From: Lichina pygmaea
Taxonomy: Eukaryota; Ascomycota; Lichinomycetes; Lichinales; Lichinaceae
Assembly (NCBI GenBank): GCA_963422465.1
Contig: OY730175.1
Span: 1,984,001 to 2,048,000, forward strand
Length of the DNA stretch: 64,000 nucleotides
Reading direction: 5' to 3'
Below are positions 24,999-36,322 of this stretch, piece after piece (the stretch's first letter is position 1; every line of letters begins with the position of its first letter). The translations under genes were made by a program, and so were the position numbers. The notes beneath the pieces were generated by a model. It saw nothing but the letters and a program-made list of their open reading frames with translations. It had not been told where the DNA came from and ran no database searches.

Positions 24999-26011
24999 AT
25001 GGAACGGCCAAGACCGGCTCGGCTCATATCCTCCGTCGTCGTCGCCTTCCTCTGCCTTCTGGCGACGTGGCCGCCGTCGGCGGTCGGCCTCAAGTTCGAC
25101 CTGACGGCACATCCCCAGGGCCAACACAAGAAGTCGGAACGATGCATCCGGAACTTTGTGTCGCGCGACACGCTGGTGGTCGTGACGGCCACGATCGGCG
25201 GCGCTAAGGGGGATGGGCAGACGGTCAACATGCACGTATGGGCCCCCCGGTCCCGCCGTCTCGCGGCTCTGCCTTCTCGGAGTAGCTCGATTGCGACGGC
25301 TGTGCATCGTGGTCGACGGGTCACGATCCTCTTCGCTGACGCCTGATCGGTGCTACGCATGCTAGATCAAAGATGCCGTGGGCAACGACTACGGCCACCC
25401 TCGCGATGTCGTCGGCGAATCGAGGAACGCGTTCACGTCGCAGGCAGACACGGCCTTCGACGTGTGCCTCGAGAACATCCTCAGCGGGCGTATGTGTCTC
25501 GGCCCCTTCCAGCACCGGCGACGGAGATGCCTCTCTCTCCGGCCGTAGAGACGTGCGTTCGCGACGCTGACTGCGCATCGCGTCTCGTGGGTTCTGCCAG
25601 ACCACTCGGGCGCGAACCCGGTGCGACACGTCGAGCTCGACATCGACATCGGCGCGGACGCGCAGGACTGGGCTCAGATCCAGGCGGCCGAGAAGCTGAA
25701 GCCGGTCGAGACGGAACTGCGCCGGATGGAGCAGATGGTGGCCGAGATCGTGGCCGAGATGGAGTACCTGCGCACGCGCGAGCAGAAGCTGCGCGACACG
25801 AACGAGAGCACCAACGAGCGGGTCAAGTGGTTTGCCTTTGGCACCATGGGCGTTCTCGTCTGCTTGGGCGCGTGGCAGATCATCTACCTGCGAGCATACT
25901 TCAGGTACGGGGGGACGATTGTCCTTTTTGGTTTCCCCCCTTTTCCTGCACTCGATCGCAACACGACTGACATGGATCCTTTGAACGTCCAGATCAAAAC
26001 ATCTCATCTGA
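24999..26011 (+). CDS. erv25: p24 family ER-vesicle protein Erv25
   Basis: Four exons, 24999-25235, 25366-25489, 25601-25904 and 25993-26011, give 227 residues. A signal peptide (residues ~1-29, [20 protein letters not shown]) precedes the luminal GOLD domain with its conserved cysteine pair in [17 protein letters not shown] and [29 protein letters not shown] and a coiled segment ([20 protein letters not shown]) follow. A transmembrane helix ([20 protein letters not shown]) ends in the cytosolic tail RAYFRSKHLI, the aromatic plus basic tail of the p24-delta/Erv25 subfamily that binds COPII and COPI. Introns are 130, 111 and 88 nt, all GT-AG; the last exon carries only the final codons. It works with Emp24-type partners in cargo selection between ER and Golgi. 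The LINE fragment just upstream lies where its promoter should be. Confidence 0.9.
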
Positions 26012-27226
26012 AATATCTGTGTTCTGTTACATCGTCCTTCGATCATCATCGCCATCTCTCTTCCTCTCTCTCTCGCTCTCTCTTCCTCCTCTCCCCTCCC
26101 TCCATTCTTCTCTCTAGTTTCGAAAGTCCGACCGCAGTCTTCCAACCACCACTTCTTTCATTCTTTCATTCGTTCTTTCTTCCTCCTTTTTTTTCCTACA
26201 AAAACCCCTCCATTCTTGCATGAAGAATTCTTCATTGCAACCCCCCCCCCCCCCCCCCAACAAGTCTCAGGAATACTCAATTGACACAGCTATCCGAGTG
26301 AGTGGGCTACTAGTGAAGTAGATACGCACGCCTAGCTTCAAGTTGGTATCATTCTACAGACAAGAGTCATGTCCAGTGCAAAGATATAGTGTACAGGGTA
26401 CAAGCGGTTTCTTGTTCCGTCAGTACAGAAGAAGTAGTCCTGTCTCTATTGAATCAAGACTATTTCCCATTTTATTTGTACAAGGGCAAGGCAGTCAGGT
26501 GAACAAAGTAGTGTGTAGATATTTCATTTCACTACTCTAGTGGCCAACACTCCTATCCTTCTCTCTCTCTTCTCTCTTCTCTCGTCTCTCTCCTCTCTTC
26601 TTTCCCTTCTCCAGGACATCTTCAAGCATCACTTAAACCAGAAGTAGGACAAGCAAGATCAACCGATCAATCTGCATCGATAATCCTTCTTTTCTTACCC
26701 ACAAAACCCAGAAAACAGCAAGAAGCCCAGATATGTAGATGATCACTCTCTCACTCTCTACTCACTCACTCACTGGCTCACTGGCTCACTGGCTCAGTCA
26801 CTGGCTCACTGGCTCAGTCACTGACTCACTCAGGTGTAGTCTGAACTCTAGTGATTGATCAATTGGACTGTGGGTGAAAATCTAGAAGTGAACATTCATC
26901 ATCATCGTCATCATCATCGTCGTCATTGTCATTGTCATCATCATCATCATCATCATCATCATCTGTCAAGACCGACAGACAGACCGACAGACAGACAGAC
27001 AGACGAGACGGAACAATAAAGAGCCAGCATTCAATTCCCCCACGTCTGTTCTGATCTTCTGGGCCTACCGTAACTTCATCTCCCGGGAAACCCGTTGTCC
27101 GTGTTCATCGTCCTCTGTTGGAAAATCTGCAAAAGGTAGTAATTATTCGAAGAGATTACAAATGACTAAGTTTTAGGATGGACTATACCGCCTCGGTACC
27201 TTACGTACAGTAATACGTACGTGTTA
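26012..27226. repeat. Gene-free region of simple repeats
   Basis: Contains CT-rich tracts (about 26050-26115 and 26555-26615), a run of 18 C at 26241-26258, a ctcactgg-based tandem repeat (about 26755-26835), a (CAT/CGT)n stretch (about 26895-26962) and a (GACA)n-like stretch (about 26968-27005). No gene was recognised. Confidence 0.7.
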
Positions 27227-29211
27227 AAGAAGGCGAGCAGGTGGCACGAAGGATTTCCGCCGCTCCAGTACCGTACCTAAGGGCCGTGTGATAGTCAAAG
27301 TGCTGGCTTGATGGTTTTGCCTAAGGTCTTGCCACGGATTCTCTTCGGGCCACCTACAGACCGGGGCCAGGGCACTGGAGGTTCTCCAGTGGGCCACCAC
27401 GTACAACCGGGGCCCCACAGGCGATAGCGGGCAGACGGAGACTCCTCCCTACTTGGTTAGTGGGCTGGAAAGGCGGTCCTGCAGGTGCTGGCACGGCCTG
27501 CAGGGTCCGTAGAGCCTGCGAGGCATGGTCGGCCTCTGTACGAGAGATCTACAGAGGTAACGCGAAACAGCGAGAGCTGCGGGGCGTGGCATATAATGGC
27601 AGTGACGGCAGTAGGGTCTGGGCCTACTACGAGACTGTCTATATGGCCCGAGAGGACGGAAGCGCATGCCGGTCCGTACAGAGTGCAGGCTCAGGCTGCA
27701 AATGACGGGCTCAAGGAGCAAACTGCAGTTGGAGCGTGGGCTCCGGGCTGGCAACCCAGCGCTCCGAAGCAGGACCTAGGGGTGAGCGTACACGGTGGAC
27801 CGCAAAAGACCTCAGGACTGCGGGGAAGCGTGGCAGAGACCCTGCAAGGGATGTCGACTCTGCGCTATGCCTCGGCATAGCTCAACTGTGGGCGATCGGC
27901 GGCCTGGTGGTGCGGGCGACTGAAGCCTCGGAGGGCACCCACCGAATGACGATAAAGGCCCTCGGTGATGTTGACCAACGACTAAAGAACATTGAATCAA
28001 CAGTTCAGCAAAAGAAGACATATGCACAGGCAGTGCAGGAGGCCCCGGGCCCACGCCCGTGCACTCACAACGTCAACACCGTGCCCGCCGAAGTCCTTGC
28101 CAGGCGACACGAGCGAGAGGCCTCACAACTGGAGGCACGTCACCTCCGGGAGGTTGTGACCAGGGTGGAAGACCCGGTGGAGGCTTCAGGCTTCCGGGTT
28201 GTCCCCCCCCCCCCCCCCCCCCCCCCCAGCAACTCAAGCAGTGGCTGGAGCAAACTGGCCACTTCATGGAGGGAGACAGGAGCTGTGTGCTCTTGCTGTA
28301 CCGGCACCCCAGTGGGGATGTGTCAGTCCTGGTGGAGACGGAGGCTGGGCGCCGGAGGCTGGAAGAGGACAGTGGCTGGTTGACCTGCTTTGCACTATCA
28401 GCACAGATAGTCCAGCGATGTTACCAGGTGCTAGTCCACAGAGTTCGTACAAAGGATGTGGACACCAGCAACCAGGTCAACATTGTCAAAACATTGCAGA
28501 AGGAAAATAGGGTCCTCCACCCCGAGCTGAAGCTGGTTGGAGCCCACTGGCCAAAGTCAGCACGTTCTAAGACCAGGTCTTCCCTGATCTTGGAGCTTGC
28601 TGATGTGTGGGCAGCAAACACACTGATAGACAAGGGCTTTTTGGTTGGCTTGCAGTTTCATACCTGCAACACCTTCCATCAAGCACTCCGTCTCACTCAG
28701 TGCTTTCACTGCCAGCAGTACGGCCACGTGGCAAAACAGTGCAAAGCTCGAGTGTGCTGCGGTCACTGCGCAGGGGCCCATGACACTAAAGCCTGCAAGG
28801 TAGAGCAGCGACAGAAGTGTGCGGTGTGCAGGGAGGCCCACAAGGTGTGGTCCTCGGAGTGCCGGGCACGGGCAGGGGCCTTACAGAGAACCCGGCAGCT
28901 ACGGGATGTCCTTCCTCTTCGTTTTGTGGTGCAGACCCCTACGGAGCCACGGAAGCCCCACGCAGCCACGGCCGGCACCGAGCGTTGATACGGAGGCAGA
29001 GCCGATGGAGCTGGATACTCCACCGCCGCAGCATTCTCCGGTGGCGGGGGGAGAAACGACCAAGGGCTCCCACTGTGGCCCTCCCACAGCCTACAGCAAA
29101 GAAAGGGCCGGCCCCGGAGGCGACTCCAGGGGCAGACTACTTTGGATGCCACAGTCCGTGGAAGGGATGCAGGGGGGTTAGGGTGGAGACAGGAGCAGAG
29201 TAGCCGCGTCA
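27227..29211 (+). mobile_element. LINE retrotransposon, 5' end and ORF1 (Tad1-like), truncated at 3' side
   Basis: The 5' end at about 27227 (aagaaggcgagcagg) is shared with the copy ending at 42611, so both keep the natural 5' terminus. ORF1-like coding runs from about 27950 (IKALGDVDQRLKNIESTVQQ) to 28985. A run of about 25 C at 28203-28227 separates the two halves, which lie in different frames. The second half ends with three zinc knuckles: CFHCQQYGHVAKQC, CGHCAGAHDTKAC and CAVCREAHKVWSSEC. This is the gag-like ORF1 of Tad1/I-type LINEs. No endonuclease or reverse transcriptase follows, so the copy is 3'-incomplete. The right border (about 29211, or as far as the T-run at 29296) is approximate. 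Confidence 0.75.
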
Positions 29212-29787
29212 GCGACTACGACATCTACAACACACACGTACGCGCAAGCACGACATCCACGGTAAGAGATCCCAGAATGGGAGGAGAAGGAAGGGTTTTT
29301 TTTTTTTTTTTGCCCCGAAGACGGTTTTATCCTTTCAAATCACTATTTGCTACTCCCGGCAATAATCTAGTTGGCTAGTTTTAGAACGGCGGGAAGACTT
29401 CAATCAATAAATCAACAGTAATACGTACAGCCTGAATCAAAGAGAGAAGAAAAAAAAAAATTTTTTTAAAGAACAGAGCAATTGAACGGAGGAAAAGTAC
29501 TGATGGGTTGCCCCCCCCCCCCCCGCCCCCCATGGGGGGTGGGGGTGGGGGTGGGGGTGGGGGTGGAGGGGGAAGGAGTAAAGTAGCTTCGATCATCAAA
29601 CAGCTCGAGTCACGGTCAGATCAACGAATCGACGAGGCCCCGTCGCCAGGTCAGGTCGGATATCGAGAAGGTCGTCGCAGTTCAGATACTCAACAACCCA
29701 GTCTCGCATTGCTATCGACGACAAGCCCTTGTCTCGGTCAGATCAACAGGCCCTTGTCTCGGCCTACATCAACAGGCCCGTCCCGGT
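29212..29787. repeat. Homopolymer and G/C-tract cluster 3' of wetA
   Basis: A T-run (29296-29311), an A-run followed by a T-run (about 29451-29467), a C-run (about 29512-29530), and directly next to it a GGGGGT tandem (about 29534-29570). The C and G tracts are complementary and could fold into a hairpin; the G tract alone could form a quadruplex. It lies beyond the wetA stop codon (wetA is on the minus strand). Confidence 0.65.
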
Positions 29788-30580
29788 CTACATCAACAAA
29801 CCCGTCTCGGTCTTCAACAGCTCGACGTCTCCACCGGCCGCTTGCACGGCGCGAAAGGCGGCGACGCTGAGTTTGCGACGGCGGTCGACGGCTTCGCGGT
29901 CGCGCCGCGCTTTCGTCTTGGAGCTGCCCGACGGCGCCACGCCGCCGAGTAGCTTTGTCCGGTCCGAGGCCGTGAAGTTGACAAAGTCGACCGCTGCCGT
30001 CGCGGTCATCGCCGTCGTGGCTTTTTCGTCGCTGCTGTTGCTGCTACTGCCTGCTTCGTACGAGAAAAGAGTCGGTGCGGGCTGATGTCGTTGTTGGGAG
30101 GACGACGGGCTGGAGAGCAGGTGCGCGGTGTGGGCGTATGGATCGAGGGCGTCTTGGCTGCAGGAGGAGACGGCGGTGTGGGGAATTGTAGCGCCCGTCG
30201 GAAGGGTGCTGGCCATGCCGTATGCCCCCGCCGCGTTGCCCATGTCGTCAAGGCACGTTGGCGCAAGCATGCTTCCCGACGTGATCGGGGCGTACGGAGA
30301 CGAGAACGGGCCGGTCCAGGAGCCGAAGGGAGAGGGGGCGGAATTGGTGGTGAGCAACGGGTTCACCGTTCCCGCCGGAGGAATAAAGGCGGAGAGGTCG
30401 CAGTGTCGCGTGTAGCGGGGCGAGAAGGAGGAGGTTATGCTCGGGGAGTCGTGCATGGAGAAAGCGGGATCGTTGCTGGCCATGCCGAGAGCCGGAGGGA
30501 TGGCTGTTGGTGCTGCCGTTGTTGGCGATTGCAGCCGCTGCGGTTCGTGCGACAACAACGCTGCTGGCGCCGACATGGTC

Positions 30581-30618
<38 letters not shown>

Positions 30619-32826
30619 CGAGGATGCGTTGGAGGGAACGGTCTTGCCGGTGCTCCCACCGACCCGACGACGCACCCCACGGCCAGAAGCGGCCCGACCA
30701 GCTGCAGTGGTCGTCGACGCCGTCCGTCTCGGTCGGCCTCGACCTCGGCCAACTCCGCCTGCACCCCTTGCTGCCGCTGCTGCCGCTGCTGCCGCTCCCG
30801 CACGACGACGACGACCGGCGGCACCGCCGGCAGTCCCCTGAAGGGCAGACGGAGTAGAGCGCGTCCTCCGAGCCGGCCGTATGGTCTTTGCCGACGCGGT
30901 AGAACAGACCCTGGGTCCACCGCGGGCACGGCTAGTCTTTCGAACGCCGGTAGCGACTGCTGCTGCCGCCGTCAGCGACGGCGATGAGGACGTCGGGCCC
31001 GACGAAGGATAAGTTGTCGAGCCCGTCGAGCCCGCTGCGGAAGCTGGCCTTGGACTTGGCGCCGCGATCATCATCGGCGATGTCGCTGCCGTCAATCCGG
31101 GCGTTGGTCCACTTACGCCTGGCCCGGTTGCGGCCGGATCAGTATCGGTATTGGACTCGAGATCAGGCTCTGTTGCACGGCGACGAGCACGATGCGTACG
31201 TGGCGCGAACGCGCGGTGGGGCTTGGTCGGCTGCGCTTGCCGTTTTTTCCGACGGCGGAGAGCGAGGGGCGACGGCGTCGGCGAAAGGCCTTCTGCCACT
31301 GAGCATGCCGGATACGTTTCGTTCCTGGCAGCGGCATTGTCGGCACCGAAGCACACGCCTCTGTTCTCGGTCTGGCCATCGACAGGAAGGGCTGGCATAG
31401 GTGGAGAGCCAGACCAGAGCGAGGCTTCGTTGAACGCAAACCCCTTGTTGTTGTCGTTGTCGTCGAGACGAACATCGCCATCGTTGCCCATCGCATTTCT
31501 CATGTCGTGGTCGACGTCCTGCAAAGACACCATTGGATCACCGCATGAGATCATGAGGCCCTCCATCGCGAGCGTCGACGCCATATCGCCGGCCTCCAAG
31601 CCGAGGCTTTGGCGTTGAACGACTCCGCCATCGCCGCTAGTCATGTCGATGACTCGTTGTGAGGCGTCACGCAGATGGACATCGTCCATGGCGGCTGCTG
31701 ATCTTATTGGTGGGCTGCCGTGGCCGTGGCTGTTGCACCACGTTGACTGAGGCGTGGGAGCTTGCTGCAGGTAGCTGCCGCTCGACATGGCCGCCACCGA
31801 GACATTGGGATTCCATTCATACGAACCCACAGCCTCCTTGGAACGCCAGAGATCCGGGACGTCAGGAGGCCAACCGGAATGAGGCGATGGAGTCGCGATC
31901 ATGCCACCAAAGGAGCCGAACGCCGGCTGGAAGCTGCCGTGACCGACTGCGGGCGTCTCGCAGACAGTACGCGTCGTGGGAGAGTCGACACGCCAGTTGA
32001 TTGTTCGAAACGGTAACTTGGACTTCCGGGCCCGATTCCGTTCCGGCACTTTCAAGGTCGTCGAAAACCCCTCGCTGGATGCTTTGGCCGAGGCCGGAGG
32101 AGAGAGAGGGAGGTCGTTTCGAGGAGGGACCAAACCGGACGCGGTAGCTACCGGACCGAAGCCTTGCTGTCTGGAGCCTGGCGTTGAGGGGCCAGCGTTG
32201 GTTTCGATCGCGTGGGACGGGCTGAGACTGCTTGCAACCAGATTCTTCTTCCCGTACTTCTTCTGTGAGGGCTTGCGCCGAGAAGGCTTCTTCTTGTCGA
32301 CGGTCGGCGTCGACTGCGGCTTTTTCATCTTTGATGTTGATGGCGTGAGCGGCGGCGTTGCCGGGAAGACCGATCGATCTATGACGGGCGAGCCGTTGGT
32401 CCCAGAGTTGGATCTCTTCAGCGCCGCCGCTGCGATGCCGACCAAGCTCTGAGACGGTGATGGCTCATCGTTGGCGCGGCGGAGAGGTGACGACGGCTGT
32501 ATGCTAGCGCTTGTAGTGGCGGCAAGTGCCGCGTTCGCCGAAGGGGGAGACAATCCGTTGCAGTCCGAGCGTGACGTCGACGACGAAAACAGCAGTGCGT
32601 CGGCGGAGTCGTGGTCAAGGAATGGGTTGTCGAGGGAGAAGAGGGTACTGCCACCGACAAGACGGTACTCCTCTAGGACGTCCTGATCCGGCAGAGTCTG
32701 CTCGGTGGCGAGGAATTGGTCAAAGAGCTCGCTGAGGCAGTCTCTCGGGCCATTTTCGTTGCCATTGAGCGAGACGGTCCCATCTGGTGGCTGGCTCGAG
32801 TGGTCTGCGTGCTTCATCAACGCCAT
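29788..32826 (-). CDS. wetA: Conidium-maturation regulator WetA-like
   Basis: One uninterrupted exon; the ATG at 32826 (MALMKHADHSSQ) gives 1,012 residues, and the frame stays open upstream to an in-frame start near 33048. The C-terminus is the signature of WetA: VDFVNFTASDRTKLLGGVAP, then SGSSKTKARRDREAVDRRRK and LSVAAFRAVQAAGGDVELL. An N-terminal CLSELFDQFLATEQ block and WPPDVPDLWRS also fit the family. WetA is the last regulator of the BrlA-AbaA-WetA cascade, controlling spore wall maturation and dormancy. The protein is far longer than the ~500-600 residues I know for Aspergillus WetA. The extra length is low-complexity: Ala/Arg/Gly-rich with an AT-hook-like GRGRPRR (about residue 690), then a long Ser tract. 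AbaA-type sites lie upstream. Confidence 0.8.
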
Positions 32827-33149
32827 TGTGCGGACTCTGGATCGTCGTTTGGAGGAAAGCGTCGCAAGTGGTGGATGAACACAAGGGTATCTGGGAAGGG
32901 GCCTGTAGCACACAGGCACGTAGCGAGTCGGGATGGAACGCCGAAGGCAGGATTGGGAAATCGAGTTCGGATACGCGGACGGAATCCTAGGCGCGATAGA
33001 CGGTAGCAGTTGGCTGACTGGGCGTTGCCGGTTGCTGTCAACAAGCAAACAACATCACCCTGATACATATACTCGTCCTGAAGCCGGGACGTGCACTCTT
33101 CCCAGCCACCCATTGTTCCTTGTGGATTGAAGCCACAGTGCACCTGTCA

Positions 33150-33602
33150 GGAATGTAGGCGTCCGCAAGGAAGAATGGACGGGCGCGCATTGTTGCCTGC
33201 AGATTGAAGCCACATCTCTCGCCGGAATGTAGCGGCTTTCGACAAGAGAAACGGCAAGCAATACGCGACGCAGAAGAGAAGCAGACGCTCATTGTTTCCT
33301 GGTGGATATGGAAGGCTTGCAGGAGAAAGAATGTGCCTGCAGACCCGGCACGGAGGCGCTGGCAGGCATTGTCCGCCGCGCTGGAAGCCCATCGAGAGCC
33401 TTTCCCCCAGCCGGAATGTGGCCCTCCAACAAACGTGAATGCGGGGAAAGGCATGCACGCATGGTGAACAATAGAATTGATGCGAGTCCCGGCAGAAGGC
33501 TGCATTCCTGACAGAGGCGCAAAAGGATCTGCGGTCCATTCCGTTCACGGCCAGCCACCCTATTTCCGGAAAGGAGGGTATTGTCACTTGATGAAAGGAA
33601 TG
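33150..33602. promoter_or_regulatory. Cluster of eight AbaA response elements (CATTCY) upstream of wetA
   Basis: GGAATG (the reverse of CATTCC) occurs at 33150-33155, 33224-33229, 33413-33418 and 33597-33602. CATTCC occurs at 33503-33508 and 33537-33542. AGAATG (the reverse of CATTCT) occurs at 33172-33177 and 33328-33333. The consensus for the TEA/ATTS factor AbaA is CATTCY. Eight sites in 453 bp compares with about 0.4 expected in random sequence. They sit 320-780 bp upstream of the wetA start. Several share longer context, ccggaatgt.gc. Confidence 0.6.
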
Positions 33603-33734
33603 TAGCAAAACCGGCCGCATTGAGGAATTCCTGTTCATCCGCACAATCGCTGGAAGAACAGGACAAGGATGGAGAACGAGGGCCTTGAGCCCCATCCACT
33701 AGTCTCGAGTACCGCCGTCAACATTGCCCAGGGA

Positions 33735-35205
33735 CTAGCGACTCGATAGTGTGTGCCCAAGCTCGCGCATCTGCCTGGCTGATACCATGATTCTTGTCCT
33801 AGGCGTCAGGTTAATGGGTCTTACCACCGTGGATCCTGAGGTCACCCTGAACCGTCGTGGCAGCAAGTCCTCGTGGACTTTGAGCGGACACAAATTCGAT
33901 CCAGATGCCAATGTCTTCTGCAACTTCCATCGCACGGCGCAGCCGTTCAACTGTAGCAGATCGGGAGCCTCTCTTTGACGGCCCTTTGTCGGACTGGATG
34001 CTTTCGTGGTCTCGCCCTGCCTTCCCGCTTTGGCCTTTGTCCTCGCTGTTGTCGATGGGCACGTCGTCTTGATCGCTGGACTCTCGCTCGACCTTGCCGT
34101 TAAATCTGTCGCTAGCCAAGTCCTCGTTGACGCTGCTCTGAACGATGTCTTGCTCCGAGATACGCATGCGGCCGTCGAGGTCGATGTCAAAGATCGCTTG
34201 CCTTAGGCGACCATGTCCCCGGTGGGGAAATATGATGCCGAGCTGGGGCACAGGTGCCTGGGTAGAGAGCGTAATGTCGACCGTACACGGGGACGATGAT
34301 CTTCCACCTGGTCTCGCACCTGGCTTCGAGTCAGGCGCGACCCTGGCTCGATCTTCTGGCGGGGGCCGCCTCGGAGCGTCGGAAAGCAAGGACGCGAGAC
34401 GGGCTTTGGTAGCTTGCAAATGCACCTGAGCATCAACACCGGATTGGGTTACCATTGCGCCGTTGGTGAATGCCGGGGCCTTTGACCTTCCAGGGCCGGC
34501 AAAGGCATTGCTGACAATGTCCGCCAGTAGAGCATATTGACGGAGTATCTAAGCGGCCAGTTAGCAGAAGAGGGCGTCGTCGCTAGATCAGGGCCAGCCA
34601 GATGGACTCCCTACCGGCAGGATGGCAACCAGCTGCCGTGGATGCGCAAAGGGTATCGTTTCAATCACTCGACCATAGTCCTGCCTTGGCACGTACAGGT
34701 GGGATCGATAGTGCCGGGCACGCTGCCGATGGCCGTCCTCGTCAAAACCCGTGACCTGTCGATCAACGGACGCCTTCGGGATGCGTCCGTCCGCGGCCTG
34801 GGCTCCGACGGCGGTGCCCTCGATACCTAGTCGTTCCAAGAGCAGGCCATCGTAGGTGGTCGCTTCGTGGGGTACTTGAAATCCGACCACGTTGTATATC
34901 TCGTAGGCGACTCGGAGCGGAACAACGACCGGAGGATCCAGCGTGGCGACGAATCTGACGTCCGGTAGTCTTCCCTGGCCGGCGGTGATGTCTTGGCTGG
35001 TATCGCCTGTAACTCCGGGCAGCACCGTCGGTGGGGGTTCGAGCCAGTCGATCGTCGATGACTCTATCGATCCAAGCAACACCTCGCCTTCTCCAGCTGG
35101 CCGTTCCACCTTCTCCGAGACCCAGTCGTGCGACATCCTGACTGACGTGAAGAGCTCGGCCGGTGATGGCTCGCACTCGATGATGGCGGCCCAAGTCTTC
35201 GGCTG

Positions 35206-35240
<35 letters not shown>

Positions 35241-36322
35241 AGTCCTCGTCCCCGTCGTCGGCGACGATCTCATCCTCACCTGTAATTTCGACGTCGCCAG
35301 CTTTCAGGCCTCCGGTGACCGGCCGTACCGCCTTCTGCTGCATCCAATACTCTAGGCTTAGACCCAATCGCCTCCCGGCATGCATCCTGGGTCGCCCGGA
35401 TCCCCTGCACAGCACCTCCCGCTCCAGCATCTCCTCTTGCTGCTCGGACGATGCTTCTTGGGGAGCCAACGTGCCTTTCAGCTTGTGCTTTTCCCACTCG
35501 AATATTCGCTCGAGGCTCGTGTGGATACCGGCAATGGCATCGTAGCAGTTCAGCGGGGCCGAGCTCAGCCGATCCAGCGTCACCAGCCGCTCCAGGTGCG
35601 CTGCGAACGGGGCGAGGCTTTCGTTGAACGACAACGGTCTGCCGCCGCCGGTGCCTCTGAGGTCTCTTTCCAAGACCTTTGCCGCGAGGGGCGCGAGGGC
35701 CAAGACCGTCTTCGAGGACGCGGGGAAGGTGACGGTCACGCGCGTGACGACGTGATCGCGAAATTCCACCTGCACGTGAGATCAAGATGCCCCAGAATCA
35801 GCGTCGGAAGGAGACCTCTTCTCGGGTACCCCGATGGCTCACTTCGAGAACGAGCCCGGTCCCGGCCATGCTCAGCGTACGCGCCCCTTCGGACCCGTCC
35901 TCCCAGAGCCGTTCGAGCTCGGTGCGTCTGGCCAGCCGCTCGAGCCCGTCCTCGCCGACTCGACCCGGGCGGTCCCTCAGCGTGGCTAGGATGGCATGGA
36001 TCCGCCTTTTGCGGTGATCGTCGTCCGCTCGCACACCCACGCCTACCCCACCGTCGAGCGACGTATCGTGAAGGCTCAGGCCGAGCGCGGCGGCCGTGGG
36101 TGAGTCGTACATCAGCGGACCGTTGGACTGGCTTCGGCCTAGACCGTGCGCCTGCAACGTCGAGGCCGCGTTCGCCGGCGATTTCTTGGCCAGGTAGGCC
36201 GGTGACTGGCCGACGGATCGCGGAGGCGCTGGCATCGGGGACAGAGACGTCAGATAGTTCGACGACGAGCCGGGAGTCATCGCCTGGTGATGCATTGGTC
36301 TGTGTGCGCTTGGCGTCGCCAT
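33735..36322 (-). CDS. med1: Mediator complex subunit 1 (Med1)
   Basis: Exons 35843-36322, 34615-35769 and 33811-34548 give 790 residues. An alternative end uses a donor GTAAGA at 33824, a 46-nt intron and a last exon 33735-33778 (ARQMRELGHTLSSR), giving 800. N-terminal NYLTSLSPMPAPPRSVGQSP with AYLAKKSPANAASTLQAHGL and DSPTAAALGLSLHD is typical of fungal Med1. The central Med1 domain runs from about residue 100 to 560 (VEFRDHVVTRVTVTFPASSK, LSSAPLNCYDAIAGIHTSLE, VAILPILRQYALLADIVSNA). The C-terminus AMEVAEDIGIWIEFV closes the domain. Introns are 73 nt (GTGAGC/CAG) and 66 nt (GTAGGG/TAG). Med1 belongs to the Mediator middle module, bridging activators and RNA polymerase II. A (GAC)n-encoded Asp tract sits near residue 350. 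It lies upstream of wetA, same strand. Confidence 0.85.

Noticed and set aside
26895-27005. Possible CRISPR-like or satellite array
   Set aside because: These are only tri- and tetranucleotide microsatellites with no spacer structure, and the genome is eukaryotic.
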